Shown here: positions 20,567 to 30,986 of the stretch, piece by piece
Layout of the letters: each line of letters begins with the position of its first letter
Position numbering within the stretch: the stretch's first letter is position 1
Origin: Symsagittifera roscoffensis
Taxonomy: Eukaryota; Xenacoelomorpha; Acoela; Convolutidae
Assembly (NCBI RefSeq): GCF_963678635.1
Contig: NC_087068.1
Span: 54,716,467 to 54,780,466 of the forward strand
Direction: 5' to 3'
Length of the DNA stretch: 64,000 bases
Notes under the pieces: model-generated
Seen by the model: the letters and a program-made list of their open reading frames with translations, nothing else
What the model was told of the DNA's origin: nothing
Database searches by the model: none
Position numbers and translations under genes: made by a program

Positions 20567-21385
20567 GATACAGTCTTGGGACAGTGGTCTTGGGACAGTG
20601 GGCTTGGGACAGGGTCTTGGGACAGTGGTCTTGGGACAGTGGTCTTGGGACAGGGTCTTGGGACAGTGGTCTTGGGACAGTGGGCTTGGGACAGGGTCTT
20701 GGGACAGTGGTCTTGGGACAGTGGTCTTGGGACAGTGGTCTTGGGACAGTGGTCTTGGGACAGTGGTCTTGGGACAGTGGTCTTGGGACAGTGGTCTTGG
20801 GACAGTGGTCTTGGGACAGTGGTCTTGGGACAGTGGTCTTGGGACAGTGGTCTTGGGACAAGGGTCTTAGGACAGGGTCTTGGGATAGGGTCTTGGGACA
20901 AGGGTCTTGGGACAGTGGTCTTGGGACAGTAGTCTTGGGACACTAGCCTTGGGATAGTAGTCTTGGGACAGTAGTCTTGGGACACTAGCCTTGGGACAGT
21001 AGTCTTGGGACACTAGCCTTGGGACACTAGCCTTGGGACAGTAGTCTTGGGACACTAGCCTTGGGACACTAGCCTTGGGACAGTAGTCTTGGGACACTAG
21101 CCTTGGGACACTAGCCTTGGGACACTAGCCTTGGGACACTAGCCTTGGGACAGTAGTCTTGGGACACTAGCCTTGGGACACTAGCCTTGGGACAGTAGTC
21201 TTGGGACACTAGCCTTGGGACAGTAGTCTTGGGACACTAGCCTTGGGACACTAGCCTTGGGACAGTAGTCCTGGGACACTAGCCTTGGGACAGTAGTCTT
21301 GGGACACTAGCCTTGGGACACTAGCCTTGGGACAGTTGTCTTGGGACACTAGCCTTGGGACACTAGCCTTGGGACACTACTCTCA
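20567..21385 (+). repeat. 14-bp minisatellite, core CTTGGGACA
   Basis: Roughly 58 units. The first half (to about 20935) is mostly GGTCTTGGGACAGT with some 13-bp variants; the second half alternates AGCCTTGGGACACT and AGTCTTGGGACAGT. The flanks (20515-20566, 21386-21515) hold decayed units such as GTCCTGGGACAGT. Confidence 0.95.
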
Positions 21386-21675
21386 GGTCAGGGGTCTTGG
21401 GACACTGACGGAGTACTGGGACATTACCGAACAGTCTTGGGACAGTAAAAGGAAGCCTGGGACGGTACGAAGAAGAGTAGGGACGGTAACTGGAAGTCTA
21501 AGGACAGTATAAAAATTGAAGTAAAATTACAACTGGAATTTTAGAGAACTGGAACAAGGTTTTTATCACGTTGTGTATTTTCTTTTAAGAATTTGTTTCC
21601 ACAAAATTTTTTATTCTTAAAATAGAATTATATATAAAATAATATTGTAAATAAGAGCAATTGTAAATAGAAATA

Positions 21676-24477
21676 ATGAGACGGAGTAGGGTACCGGTGC
21701 TTGAAAAAAGGTCAAGTGGATCAAACACGAAATATAACTCGTCGCTGCGTGGAACGACATCAAGGGGCCCAGGCAAAACAAAAAATAACTTTTCAGTTAG
21801 CATGGTCAGCACGAGAAGTGGCGCCGAGAGCAAGACGCGAGAAGATGCGAGGGAAAAAGAGGTGGAGCCTACAATCGAAATCGACCTAGAGACACCAGAC
21901 CAGAGCGTAGATGAACTGGAGAAAAAGACGACGGAGTCAACTCCAATGCCCAATGCAGAAGAACCAAACCCGAGACCCATAGAGTTCTCACCAATAGACG
22001 ATGTGAAAGATGCAATAGGCAACACCGAAGAAACGGTGAAAGAAGACTCTCAAGTAAAAAAGACATCTTTTACAGAAAGGTTGGCGATGATGGTCGGAAT
22101 AAAAACGAAAGAGAACGTGACTGAAGAACCAAAAGCTGAAAGAGCACGAACATTTGGGACAGTGAGCACGAAGACGACAGAAGCCAATCCGAGAGAGGAA
22201 CAAACTAAAGCAGAAGCAACGGCCGAAGAAAGACCAACGGCTGACCATGAAGAGGCTACTCTTGAGCTAGGTGACTTGATGGCAAAACTGAATCAGATCG
22301 ACAAAAAGCTGAAGCACAGCGAAGAGGACAGAGAAGTGATAAGAAAAGAATTAAGATACAACAAACACGAGTATCTGGATAGTTATTTTAACCTGGCTAA
22401 GGCAACAGACGAGAGACTCAAGGAGATGACAGATAAGGTAGAAGCCACCAATAAAGAACGAGAAGGGAACATCAAAAAAGATTTGCAACAGTTGAAAAAC
22501 CGATATGATGATGTCAACAGCCAAATAGGTAGCCTGGAAAAGAGGCTGGACACAATGAGCAAGAATCAGGCCGAAAGTTCAGGTGCAATACAGACGAAAT
22601 TGGATGCAATCTTGAGAAATTCTACCTCACAAGAAAGACCGGCAGCGGATCGCACGCAAGGCACCAGAGTTGACTTTGTGGAACCACAAAGGGGCAAACG
22701 GCAATCGACACCGTTGCCCTTAACCCGGAATACGGTGAGCATAGCACCAACGGCTGATAAAACAATCATGAAAAGTGGGAATTCAAACACAACGAGTGGT
22801 CCGGGGGACTCAACAGCTAGCAGCAACGCAGGTCCGGATGCCATGACATGGGCAAGCACTTGGGAGATGATGAACAGGACTCTAGAGGCCTTCGCCACGA
22901 GGAACACTAACTCGAGCGATAGGAGAGACGGAAAATCAAGGAAAACTTTCAAGAAGCCAAAAGAATTCAAAGACGACTCAGATGGATGCATTGACACGTG
23001 GGTGGAAGTGATGAGATTACATCTAGAACAAGATAACTTAAATGATGAAAGGCAAGCGTGCACAGCCATACTCAGTAACCTGGAAGGCACGGCATTGAAA
23101 TGCATGGTTGCAAAGAAAGAAGAAGAACGCGATACCGCGGACAAGATCTTCGAGATATTGCTGAATCGATTCGGGTCAGGCATGAAGGGTCACCAAGCGA
23201 TGATGCGATTTGAAAAGAGAAGGCAGAGGGACGACGAGTCAATAGATCGGTTCCGAGATGATCTCGAGAGCTTGAGAAGAAGGAGTGACCCAGAGGAGTC
23301 GACAAACAGAAGAAACTTTAGCATTGCCTCGAAGTTTATTGATGGGGTAAAAAGTGACGACTTAAGGACAATGTTAGCAACATACTACACATTGTCGAAA
23401 GACAGCGCACCAACCCCAGAAGAAATGAGACAGAAATCAAGGGAATACATGCTGATGAAACCCAAGAAATACTCATATACAGAAAACAGGAACACGCAAG
23501 GGGGAAGTCAACCCCAGAGGTCGTCATGGTACAAGCCTAGAGATGACATGGACAAGCGCAGATCATGCGCGAACTGCGGGTCGGCGGATCACCACGTGGC
23601 TGACTGCACAACATACAAACAAGGCATGAAGAGTCTAGGATATGCACCAGATGAGGAGGACATGAGCCAGATGGAGGAACACGAGTACTATAGTGGCTTA
23701 ATCATCAAGATAGGCGCAAGATGCTTCTTCTGTAACCAGGAGGGGCACTTCAGAATGGATTGTCCTTTGTTCTGGGAAGCGGTCAAGGACCAGAGTCACC
23801 CCAAACATAAGTTGGCATTAGCGGCAGTGCAGAATCAGCGGAATAGACAAAACGAGTTTGAATCTAGGAACTTAGGAGCACCAAGCACGGAATTGCCGAC
23901 GAAAACAGTGAAAGCTGTAACACATGTTAATGGTGCGATAGAGTCCGCGGCTGGGAACTCGCTAGAGATAAACTATGAGAAAGCGGCGACGGAAGCAATT
24001 GCCAAAGTAAAACAGGATCTGGCTGCGAAAGAAATAGAGCAACGACTAAAGCTGGAGATCGAAAGACAGAATTTCAACGAAGCATTAACCGGATCGAACC
24101 AAACACCAGAGGCTGTACCGGGCTCAACAAAGACGGCGAATTGTAACACTGTAAAAATGGTGACGGGAAAGCCATTCGGCATATCGAAAATTGGGGCTAG
24201 AATAATGTCGATAATCACAGTGGGCGGCCACGAGGTAACCAGAAACTTGAGCGAACCGAGCGACCAGACGATAATGCACATTGACGTGTACGCAGATTAC
24301 TTGAGCTGTATAAGCCCACAAACGACTTCTAGAGCCTTGAGAGCACTACTCATGAGAGGGGGCAGCAAGTCGGTACGTGTTGATAGCAGATATACTGAAG
24401 CTTATGGTCCACACGAGGTGATGCTAAATATAGATGGGATTAACATCTATCCATACCAAGACGATGATAACATGTGA
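21676..24477 (+). CDS. Gag protein of the right element
   Basis: 933 codons from the ATG at 21676. A charged, low-complexity N-terminus is followed by a coiled coil (about residues 195-300). The Gag core, starting at DGCIDTWVEVM, lies at about residues 435-590. Two CCHC zinc knuckles of spacing C-x2-C-x4-H-x4-C start at Cys631 and Cys683. The protein should coat and package the element RNA. It ends in TGA at 24477, 44 nt past the first ATG of the pol frame, which is +1. In the left element the same region is a continuous Gag-Pol frame, and the right copy has 4 extra bases at the junction. So either gag and pol are separated by a programmed shift here, or this copy carries a small insertion. 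Confidence 0.93.
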   Translation: MRRSRVPVLEKRSSGSNTKYNSSLRGTTSRGPGKTKNNFSVSMVSTRSGAESKTREDAREKEVEPTIEIDLETPDQSVDELEKKTTESTPMPNAEEPNPRPIEFSPIDDVKDAIGNTEETVKEDSQVKKTSFTERLAMMVGIKTKENVTEEPKAERARTFGTVSTKTTEANPREEQTKAEATAEERPTADHEEATLELGDLMAKLNQIDKKLKHSEEDREVIRKELRYNKHEYLDSYFNLAKATDERLKEMTDKVEATNKEREGNIKKDLQQLKNRYDDVNSQIGSLEKRLDTMSKNQAESSGAIQTKLDAILRNSTSQERPAADRTQGTRVDFVEPQRGKRQSTPLPLTRNTVSIAPTADKTIMKSGNSNTTSGPGDSTASSNAGPDAMTWASTWEMMNRTLEAFATRNTNSSDRRDGKSRKTFKKPKEFKDDSDGCIDTWVEVMRLHLEQDNLNDERQACTAILSNLEGTALKCMVAKKEEERDTADKIFEILLNRFGSGMKGHQAMMRFEKRRQRDDESIDRFRDDLESLRRRSDPEESTNRRNFSIASKFIDGVKSDDLRTMLATYYTLSKDSAPTPEEMRQKSREYMLMKPKKYSYTENRNTQGGSQPQRSSWYKPRDDMDKRRSCANCGSADHHVADCTTYKQGMKSLGYAPDEEDMSQMEEHEYYSGLIIKIGARCFFCNQEGHFRMDCPLFWEAVKDQSHPKHKLALAAVQNQRNRQNEFESRNLGAPSTELPTKTVKAVTHVNGAIESAAGNSLEINYEKAATEAIAKVKQDLAAKEIEQRLKLEIERQNFNEALTGSNQTPEAVPGSTKTANCNTVKMVTGKPFGISKIGARIMSIITVGGHEVTRNLSEPSDQTIMHIDVYADYLSCISPQTTSRALRALLMRGGSKSVRVDSRYTEAYGPHEVMLNIDGINIYPYQDDDNM

Positions 24478-27400
24478 CGAAGACCTAATTGGACAAATCT
24501 ACGTAGGGAAAGAAGAATTGAAAATGAGATCGATTGGACACTGCGCCATGCTTGAAGAAGATGCAATGCACATCGGGACGGAGGCAGATGTGACAGGGCA
24601 CGTGCTAGATATAAGTGGCAAAAAGACTCAGTTGCGTGGGTTGCTTGACACGGGAGCAGTCTTGAGCGTCATACCAATCGAAACTTGGGAGAGGATGGGC
24701 TTTGACAAAGGCGACTTGATAGACTCGAGAATACGGCTGTCGGCTGCAAACAAAGGGGCCCTTCGGGTGCTGGGCAGGACGCCATTAATAGCCCTCAATT
24801 TGGGGGAACGTAACCTGTGGATGAGCTTTATCGTGGTAGAAAACCTAGATGAATCTGACCAATTTATTTTGGGCAGAGACTTCATCAGGAATTTCGACGT
24901 AACGATTGATCAAAATAACGCAATGTTCAGGATACGGAACCCGGATAGGAGGTACGCAATCAAACCGGTAAATTTAATAATGGCAAGTGAAAACAAAGCA
25001 CCGGTATTCTTGAGTAGGAGGGTGAGGCTAAAAGCTAACGAAGCGGCAATCGTAAGTTTGAGGATGAAAAATTACAATGAACTAAGTGACAACAAGCAAG
25101 TGTGCATAGTTCCGAATCCTAATAGTCAAAGTGCTGCTATTTTAGGAAGATCATTTTCGATAACGAAGAGCGGCCTCTGCATCAGTGTCTTGTTGAATAC
25201 CCTTGATATACCGATCACGATACAGAGAGGGAGGAAACTGGGATATGCTTTACCGGTTAAAACTCGATATGAAACAATTGAGAACTCAAAACAAAATGAA
25301 GTTGTTGATTGTCCCAATCACAGGGACAAAATTTGTATCTTGAGACGATTGCAGAAAATAGAAGATTCTTCAGGTCTTATTAAATCACTTAAGTCAGAAA
25401 CGGATGATGGTCTTTCGAGCTGTTCGAACTTTCCAGAGCGACCCACACTAGATGAAAAGCAAAATGAAAAACCGGTCCTGCCGGAGATTGAACATTTGAG
25501 GGGCAAACTGAAAGATGAACAGCTCGAAGCCATCAAGGACGTACTAGAGCGGAACGAGGAAGTTTTTTCGAGGCATAAGGCGGATATCGGGTGTTGTAAT
25601 TTCGTTGAGCATGAAATAGAACTTGAGGAAAACGCGGTACCACACAGGGAGGGGGCGAGGCGCATGACCCCACACAATTCGGACGCGTGTAGAAAAGAGA
25701 TCGAGACGTTACTAGAGTATGACATGATAGAACCATCCAAGTCACCGTGGGCGTGTGGAGTAGTGATGGCCAAAAAGAAAGGCGACCAGTTGAGGTTCTG
25801 TTGTGACTTTCGATACCTGAACTCCGTCACGGTGAAGGATGCCTATCCCATACCTAGGATTGATGAGAGCCTCTCGAAATTAGGTGATGCAAAATTTTTT
25901 ACGACTCTTGATTTAGGCTCGGCCTTTTGGCAAGTACCACTAAGGAAGCAGGACAGGGACAAGACAGGGTTTGCCTGCGAGTTGGGTCTGTTTCAATGGA
26001 AAGGGATGCCGTTTGGACTTTGCAATGCCACAGCCACGTTTCAGCGGTTGATGGCACACGCGCTGATAGGCGTAACGAAGAAGTATGGCAACCTGGTAAT
26101 GTGCTACGTGGATGACGTGGTAATAGCGACGCCAACACTGGAAGACCACATTGAGAGACTAGACGAAGTGTTTGCATGCATGAAGAGGTCGGGGCTAAAG
26201 TGTAAACCATCAAAGTGCGAGATAGTCAAGGACTCAATAAAATACTTGGGCAGGATGGTAGACAAGCACGGCATCAGACCTGATACGGACGCCGTGGAAG
26301 CAGTCCTGACCTGGAAATCACCGAAGACAGAGCACCAGTTGATGAGCTTCCTGAGTTTCGCTAACTATTATAGAGAGTTCATCAAAGGCTATGCAGACAA
26401 GGTATACCCGATGCAACAATTAATGAGACACAAGGGCAAGAAGTTCACGTGGAACAACGCAGCAGAAGAGTCATTCCAGAGGATAAAGAAAGAGCTATGT
26501 GAGGCACCAGTACTGGGTATGCCGACTGAGAAAGGGATGTACGTGCTGGACACGGATACGTCGGTAGTCGCGATTTCTGGGATTCTCCACCAAGAACAAG
26601 AATGGAATGGGAAGACAGTCTTGAGACCAATAGCGTACGGGAGCAAAGTCTTGAGTGACACGGAAATGAAGTACGGAGCACCGAAACCTGAGATGTTCGC
26701 GGTGGTTACCTTTGTCGAGAAATACAGGGCATACCTGGGCAGTGAGCCATTCAAGTTGCGAGTCGACAACAGAGCACTGAGCTGGCTGAAAACGTACTCA
26801 ATGGACCAAAGTTACATTGGGAGGTGGATAGTTCGCCTGGACGGATACAACATGATAATTGAGCATAGAACGCGAGATAAACATCAGAATGCCGACAGCT
26901 TGAGTAAGAAGACGGAGTTCTATGAGAGACAAGAGCAAAGAGAAGCAGACAGACCTGAAATCAAAGATGGCTTCTCATTCATGGACAAGGAAACGTACGA
27001 CAGTCTTCCACCCACGAGATGGCTGGACAAGTTAGGCAAACCGATAGAAGATCATCCTGAATTGCCTAAAGAGCCTCCAGAGAAGACCATCTTGAGGAAG
27101 AGCAAGAGGATTCCGCTTGAGATTATACTCAAGTCGAAGATCGTGAAGGAGACGCTCAAGGCAAAAGGCTATGATCTTAACCAGGTGGAAGCAGGAACTG
27201 CACAGATAGATGATGACTTAATGAGGTTGCTCGAGAAACTATCAGATGATAAGCCCGTGATCCAGGAGAAGGGTCAAGAGAAACCGGAATTCACTATACT
27301 TCGGAGAAAAGAGACAGTGAACGATACTGACTCATCAAGAGGAAGAGTCACTGACAGCAAAGATGTCGTGCGGTCACTAGTTGACAAAATCCCCGAAGAC

Positions 27401-30400
27401 ATTCTGGAGCAGACCAAGGTTAGGAAAAAGAAAGTGACGTTCAAGGAAGATACTGAACACCTGGGACTAGGTCAAGAGTCCGGGGAGTGTTCCAGGTTCA
27501 CGGAAGAAGGAACCGGAGAAGGAAAATTGTCCGGGGAGCGTGAAGGATGGGATGAAGACTCGGATGAGTGCAGCGAAAACCAAGACAGTCTGTGCATGAT
27601 ACTGGCGGAAGAGAAGACAAGGCACCACGACAGGGAGTTACAGACGGATCCAACTTCAGGAACATACAACATGGACATACAGGAGATGCGAGGTGGTGAG
27701 GAACTTGAGAAAATTGCGGTCGCAAGGAAACCATTCAGGGAACTATCATGCAACTCAAACATCAGAACGAATCTGGTGCCAGAAGATGATATGAAAATCG
27801 TGAAAAGGATGATATGCGTGAAACTGAGTGATGACATCCACAACCCTGGTGAGATGAATGGACAGATCATGGCGCTAAAGGAGCATGTCAAGGCAAGATA
27901 TAGGCTGTCAGACCTAATAAGAGCCCAGAAGAATGACAAAATGACAAGTAACCTCTCCAAATGGATCCAGTCGGGGGTCAAGGAGAAGGGGGAACTTGAG
28001 GAAGACAGCTACAAGATCTTGAGCCAGTTCTACAAAGAAAAGAAAGACTTACTTTATCACACAGCTGATGGAGTGGTAGCGTGCAAGAGGAGAGATGAGG
28101 AAAAGATATTACACAAACACAACCTCATCATACTACCACAATTGTACCAGACAGAGGTGCTTTTCAGATCACACGACCAGATGGGCCACCAGGGGATAGA
28201 CAAAGTACAACAAAGGATACTTCACAGGTTTGATTGGCCAGGAATAAGAAAAGCTTGCGAGAGATGGGTGAATGCCTGCCTGGCATGTCTCCAGGTAAAA
28301 GACCCAAGGAAGATGAAGTTTCCACTCAAGTCCGTTGAGAGCTCGGAGTTCAATGAAGTGGTGCAGATAGACCATCAAAAAATCTGCATGACAGAGTCGG
28401 GATACAACCAGATACTGGTTATAATAGATCACTTCACAAAGTTGGCGGAAGCGGTTCCGTGCCAGACAGCCTCGGCCGAAGAGACATGTGATCATCTGAT
28501 AACGCATTGGATATCGCGGTATGGTTGTCCAATGACTTTCCAGTCGGACAACGGCAAAGCTTTTGTGGGGGACTTGACAAAAGAATTGATGAAGAGATCG
28601 CACATTGCTCAAGCACACTCTACGACCTATCATCCGCAGACCAATGGGTTGGTAGAGAGACAAAACAGGACACTGGTCAACATGTTAAGGGTGTACTGCT
28701 CAAGATACATGACGGACTGGGACAAATACCTGCCACAGGTAGTAGGAGCCTACAACAGTACACAGCACTCAACTACGGGCATCAGTCCTTTCATGATGTT
28801 GACGGGCAGGGAGAGAGCAATGCCTCTGACATTCTTTTACCCGGAATACGAGGGGAAAAGGACGTCGCCTCAGGCATACGTGAAAGAAGCGATCAAAAGA
28901 CAACAGGAGTTGAACGAGCTATGCAGGAGGAACACGGCGCAAGCGCAAATGAGGCAACGCAGAAAATACGACGAAAAAATATTAAGCGCAAAGCCATATG
29001 AAGTGGGCCAATACGTGTGGGTCTTCCAAAATGTAATACCGCCCAAGGGAACAAAGAAACTACTCAAGAAGTGGAGGGGACCATTCATGATAACGGAGGT
29101 TCATCAACAAGGACGGTTCTATCGCTTGAGTACTGGGCGAGCGGCACATTATGAAAATCTGAAGCCTCACATCCCGTCCCCAGAGGATTGGTGCATACCG
29201 AAGGACATGGAGGGTCTTGAGTACCTGGTGGTAGAGCCAGCGTGTGAAGTGAATGAGAAAGGTACTCGAGAGAAAAATGATGGTAATGAGAACTTGAGTT
29301 TGGACGACAATGAAAAGATAGGAGTGGGGTCTGATGCAGGATCATTTGTAGAAGAAGACTGGAACGACCCGGAGCAAGACGAGGTGCCGAAGTGGATGGA
29401 GCCGGATCGACCAACACCACCGGAAACCAGGACTGGCCATCGTAAACGCACCGGCATGAGGTACAACAGGTACGGGGATGACTTCTTGATCGATAAGATA
29501 CAGCCAGACAATTTGGGCGAGGAATTACTGAAGGCAGGCGAATTGGAAGCCGGAGAGGAATGGCAGGTCCTTAATGATGGTGGTCATTATCCTCAGGATG
29601 ATTATTCGACGCCAGAAGAAGAAACGGATCTCGAACAGAGTGAGATAGAGAGGAGGGAGAACACGAACTTGAGGATTCTAGAGTGGATGCGTGATGTCAA
29701 AGACGAGAGCCGCGAAGGACAAAGCATTCAGCAAGTCGATGTATCAGCAGCAAATTACATGAAGACAGAGGACCCTCTTTTCGGATGGACGGCAACAGAC
29801 AGGCCACTGGACATTCCTCAGGACAATTCAGACCCGACAACATCGACGGGGACGTCGATAAATATTTTTGTCCGGGGAGTGGGGGTAGGACTTACCCACA
29901 CCGAAAATTTGATGATAAAGAAGCTCAGGGAAGTGAGAGAAACGAGCGAATTGGAACTGGAGGAAGAAGAGCCAGAGCCTACTATAGGTCGGAATTTCAA
30001 AACGAAATTCGAAATACCCAATGAATACTCGGAGAACATCATGATAACGGATAGCGACTTCATCCTGTCAAACAGGACCAGCGCGATCTGCATCACGGCG
30101 GACATGAGTTTCAAATCAAAATTGGAAGCTGACTTCAAAAGAGAGTACCAGAATGTAGAGTTTCTGTTCAGACAGAGACCAGGACTGGGAGGGATGGCAG
30201 CGCTTCCACCGTCAGTGGCACAAGTCCCGGGCAAATATCTGTGGTTCCTAGTAACGAGGGTCAATGACAGGAACACAATCGATCCCGAACACGTGATATT
30301 GGCACTAACAAGATTACGAGACTTCATGATTGAAAGAGGGATAACAGAGGTCTCAATGCCGGTGTATGACCCAAACAGGGGCAAACTGAGCCCGAGGGAA

Positions 30401-30484
30401 TTGTACGCTATCCTACATGTGGTCTTTGCAGAAACTGAGATAATGGTGTATCTTCATAAGAAGTACTACTTGAGCATCGCCTGA
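24434..30484 (+). CDS. Pol polyprotein: protease, RT, RNase H, integrase, C-terminal macro-like domain
   Basis: 2016 codons. Aspartic protease with LLDTGA (D72), reverse transcriptase with YVDD (558-561), and RNase H from about residue 700. A charged linker follows, then integrase with an H-x4-H / C-x2-C zinc region (HDQMGH, CLAC) and the acidic triad in QIDHQ, FQSDNGKAF and TNGLVERQN. After the integrase come the KGTKKLLKKWRG segment, an acidic linker and the block IFVRGVGVGLTHTEN. A terminal domain (about 1870-2010) resembles TARG1/OARD1 macro domains: TDSDFIL, FKREY, KYLWFLVTR, a helix, SMPVYDPNRGKL and a final strand. Its loop is YDPNRGK rather than glycine-rich, so hydrolase activity is doubtful. 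The start ATG lies within gag; expression as a Gag-Pol fusion is more likely than independent initiation. Confidence 0.95.
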   Translation: MGLTSIHTKTMITCDEDLIGQIYVGKEELKMRSIGHCAMLEEDAMHIGTEADVTGHVLDISGKKTQLRGLLDTGAVLSVIPIETWERMGFDKGDLIDSRIRLSAANKGALRVLGRTPLIALNLGERNLWMSFIVVENLDESDQFILGRDFIRNFDVTIDQNNAMFRIRNPDRRYAIKPVNLIMASENKAPVFLSRRVRLKANEAAIVSLRMKNYNELSDNKQVCIVPNPNSQSAAILGRSFSITKSGLCISVLLNTLDIPITIQRGRKLGYALPVKTRYETIENSKQNEVVDCPNHRDKICILRRLQKIEDSSGLIKSLKSETDDGLSSCSNFPERPTLDEKQNEKPVLPEIEHLRGKLKDEQLEAIKDVLERNEEVFSRHKADIGCCNFVEHEIELEENAVPHREGARRMTPHNSDACRKEIETLLEYDMIEPSKSPWACGVVMAKKKGDQLRFCCDFRYLNSVTVKDAYPIPRIDESLSKLGDAKFFTTLDLGSAFWQVPLRKQDRDKTGFACELGLFQWKGMPFGLCNATATFQRLMAHALIGVTKKYGNLVMCYVDDVVIATPTLEDHIERLDEVFACMKRSGLKCKPSKCEIVKDSIKYLGRMVDKHGIRPDTDAVEAVLTWKSPKTEHQLMSFLSFANYYREFIKGYADKVYPMQQLMRHKGKKFTWNNAAEESFQRIKKELCEAPVLGMPTEKGMYVLDTDTSVVAISGILHQEQEWNGKTVLRPIAYGSKVLSDTEMKYGAPKPEMFAVVTFVEKYRAYLGSEPFKLRVDNRALSWLKTYSMDQSYIGRWIVRLDGYNMIIEHRTRDKHQNADSLSKKTEFYERQEQREADRPEIKDGFSFMDKETYDSLPPTRWLDKLGKPIEDHPELPKEPPEKTILRKSKRIPLEIILKSKIVKETLKAKGYDLNQVEAGTAQIDDDLMRLLEKLSDDKPVIQEKGQEKPEFTILRRKETVNDTDSSRGRVTDSKDVVRSLVDKIPEDILEQTKVRKKKVTFKEDTEHLGLGQESGECSRFTEEGTGEGKLSGEREGWDEDSDECSENQDSLCMILAEEKTRHHDRELQTDPTSGTYNMDIQEMRGGEELEKIAVARKPFRELSCNSNIRTNLVPEDDMKIVKRMICVKLSDDIHNPGEMNGQIMALKEHVKARYRLSDLIRAQKNDKMTSNLSKWIQSGVKEKGELEEDSYKILSQFYKEKKDLLYHTADGVVACKRRDEEKILHKHNLIILPQLYQTEVLFRSHDQMGHQGIDKVQQRILHRFDWPGIRKACERWVNACLACLQVKDPRKMKFPLKSVESSEFNEVVQIDHQKICMTESGYNQILVIIDHFTKLAEAVPCQTASAEETCDHLITHWISRYGCPMTFQSDNGKAFVGDLTKELMKRSHIAQAHSTTYHPQTNGLVERQNRTLVNMLRVYCSRYMTDWDKYLPQVVGAYNSTQHSTTGISPFMMLTGRERAMPLTFFYPEYEGKRTSPQAYVKEAIKRQQELNELCRRNTAQAQMRQRRKYDEKILSAKPYEVGQYVWVFQNVIPPKGTKKLLKKWRGPFMITEVHQQGRFYRLSTGRAAHYENLKPHIPSPEDWCIPKDMEGLEYLVVEPACEVNEKGTREKNDGNENLSLDDNEKIGVGSDAGSFVEEDWNDPEQDEVPKWMEPDRPTPPETRTGHRKRTGMRYNRYGDDFLIDKIQPDNLGEELLKAGELEAGEEWQVLNDGGHYPQDDYSTPEEETDLEQSEIERRENTNLRILEWMRDVKDESREGQSIQQVDVSAANYMKTEDPLFGWTATDRPLDIPQDNSDPTTSTGTSINIFVRGVGVGLTHTENLMIKKLREVRETSELELEEEEPEPTIGRNFKTKFEIPNEYSENIMITDSDFILSNRTSAICITADMSFKSKLEADFKREYQNVEFLFRQRPGLGGMAALPPSVAQVPGKYLWFLVTRVNDRNTIDPEHVILALTRLRDFMIERGITEVSMPVYDPNRGKLSPRELYAILHVVFAETEIMVYLHKKYYLSIA
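27478..29879 (+). promoter_or_regulatory. Internal copies of the polypurine-tract 10-mer (candidate central PPTs)
   Basis: GTCCGGGGAG, the sequence of the 3' polypurine tract, recurs at 27478-27487, 27529-27538 and 29870-29879, all on the sense strand. The first two encode Ser-Gly-Glu, the third Val-Arg-Gly in another frame. The left element has the same 10-mer, as its complement, at 4980-4989, 7446-7455, 7488-7497, 7530-7539 and 7614-7623. Confidence 0.5.
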
Positions 30485-30986
30485 GTCGGGTACATGGGGG
30501 TATCGAGTCGGGTGTGAGGGAGGAGTCTTGAGTTAGGTACTGGGGTGCGGCGCAGGTAAAGGGATCTTAAGATATGATTGGCATGACAATTGAATTTTAA
30601 AAAAGAGTTAACGGTGCTAAAACATAAAATGAATCTGCATGCTTTTAAGGAAATTCCAATTGAATTGTTTTAAGTGATATGAGAATGATAAGATTTTAAC
30701 CATACTGGTGAAAAGGGGGGCCTCTAGGTTAGGAATATGACATGTGAGGTTTTAATATGCTTTCTGTTTTCAGATCAAGTTTGAAAAACAAAGTTGAAAA
30801 TCCAACTATACTCGAAGCGAGAAACAGAAAGGGAAATCTTGATTGAACTCGCGATAATCTGCACCTACAGCAAGTATTTGCAAGGGAACGTTTCTAGAGA
30901 ATTCTTGAGCTGGGCAATACTTAAGTCGGTTGGGTAATTCTTGAGCTGGTCAACACATACCTATATACATCCCGAAGTTACGAAGA
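30485..30986 (+). other. Spacer between pol and ORF3 with a strong splice-acceptor-like site
   Basis: 500 bp without an ORF. TATGCTTTCTGTTTTCAG ends at 30773 and has the polypyrimidine tract and CAG of a good 3' splice site; ORF3 begins 214 nt later. A spliced mRNA using it would place ORF3 first. No transcript evidence is available. Confidence 0.45.

Larger units (their letters stand above)
19011..21675 (+). other. 5' leader of the right retroelement
   Basis: About 2.7 kb without a convincing gene. It contains a 70-bp tandem repeat with hairpins (19461-19641), G-rich sequence around 19855-20125, and a 14-bp minisatellite (about 20567-21385). Short frames through the minisatellite are products of the repeat, open because no unit contains a stop. 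Confidence 0.6.

Noticed and set aside
20432-21097. Long repetitive open frames on both strands (SWDSGLGT-type and CPKTTVPRP-type peptides)
   Set aside because: They are translations of the 14-bp minisatellite, open in several frames because no unit has a stop; no sign of a gene.
28507-29001. Plus-strand alternative-frame ORF inside the integrase region
   Set aside because: Shadow of pol in another frame; the pol frame carries all recognised motifs.
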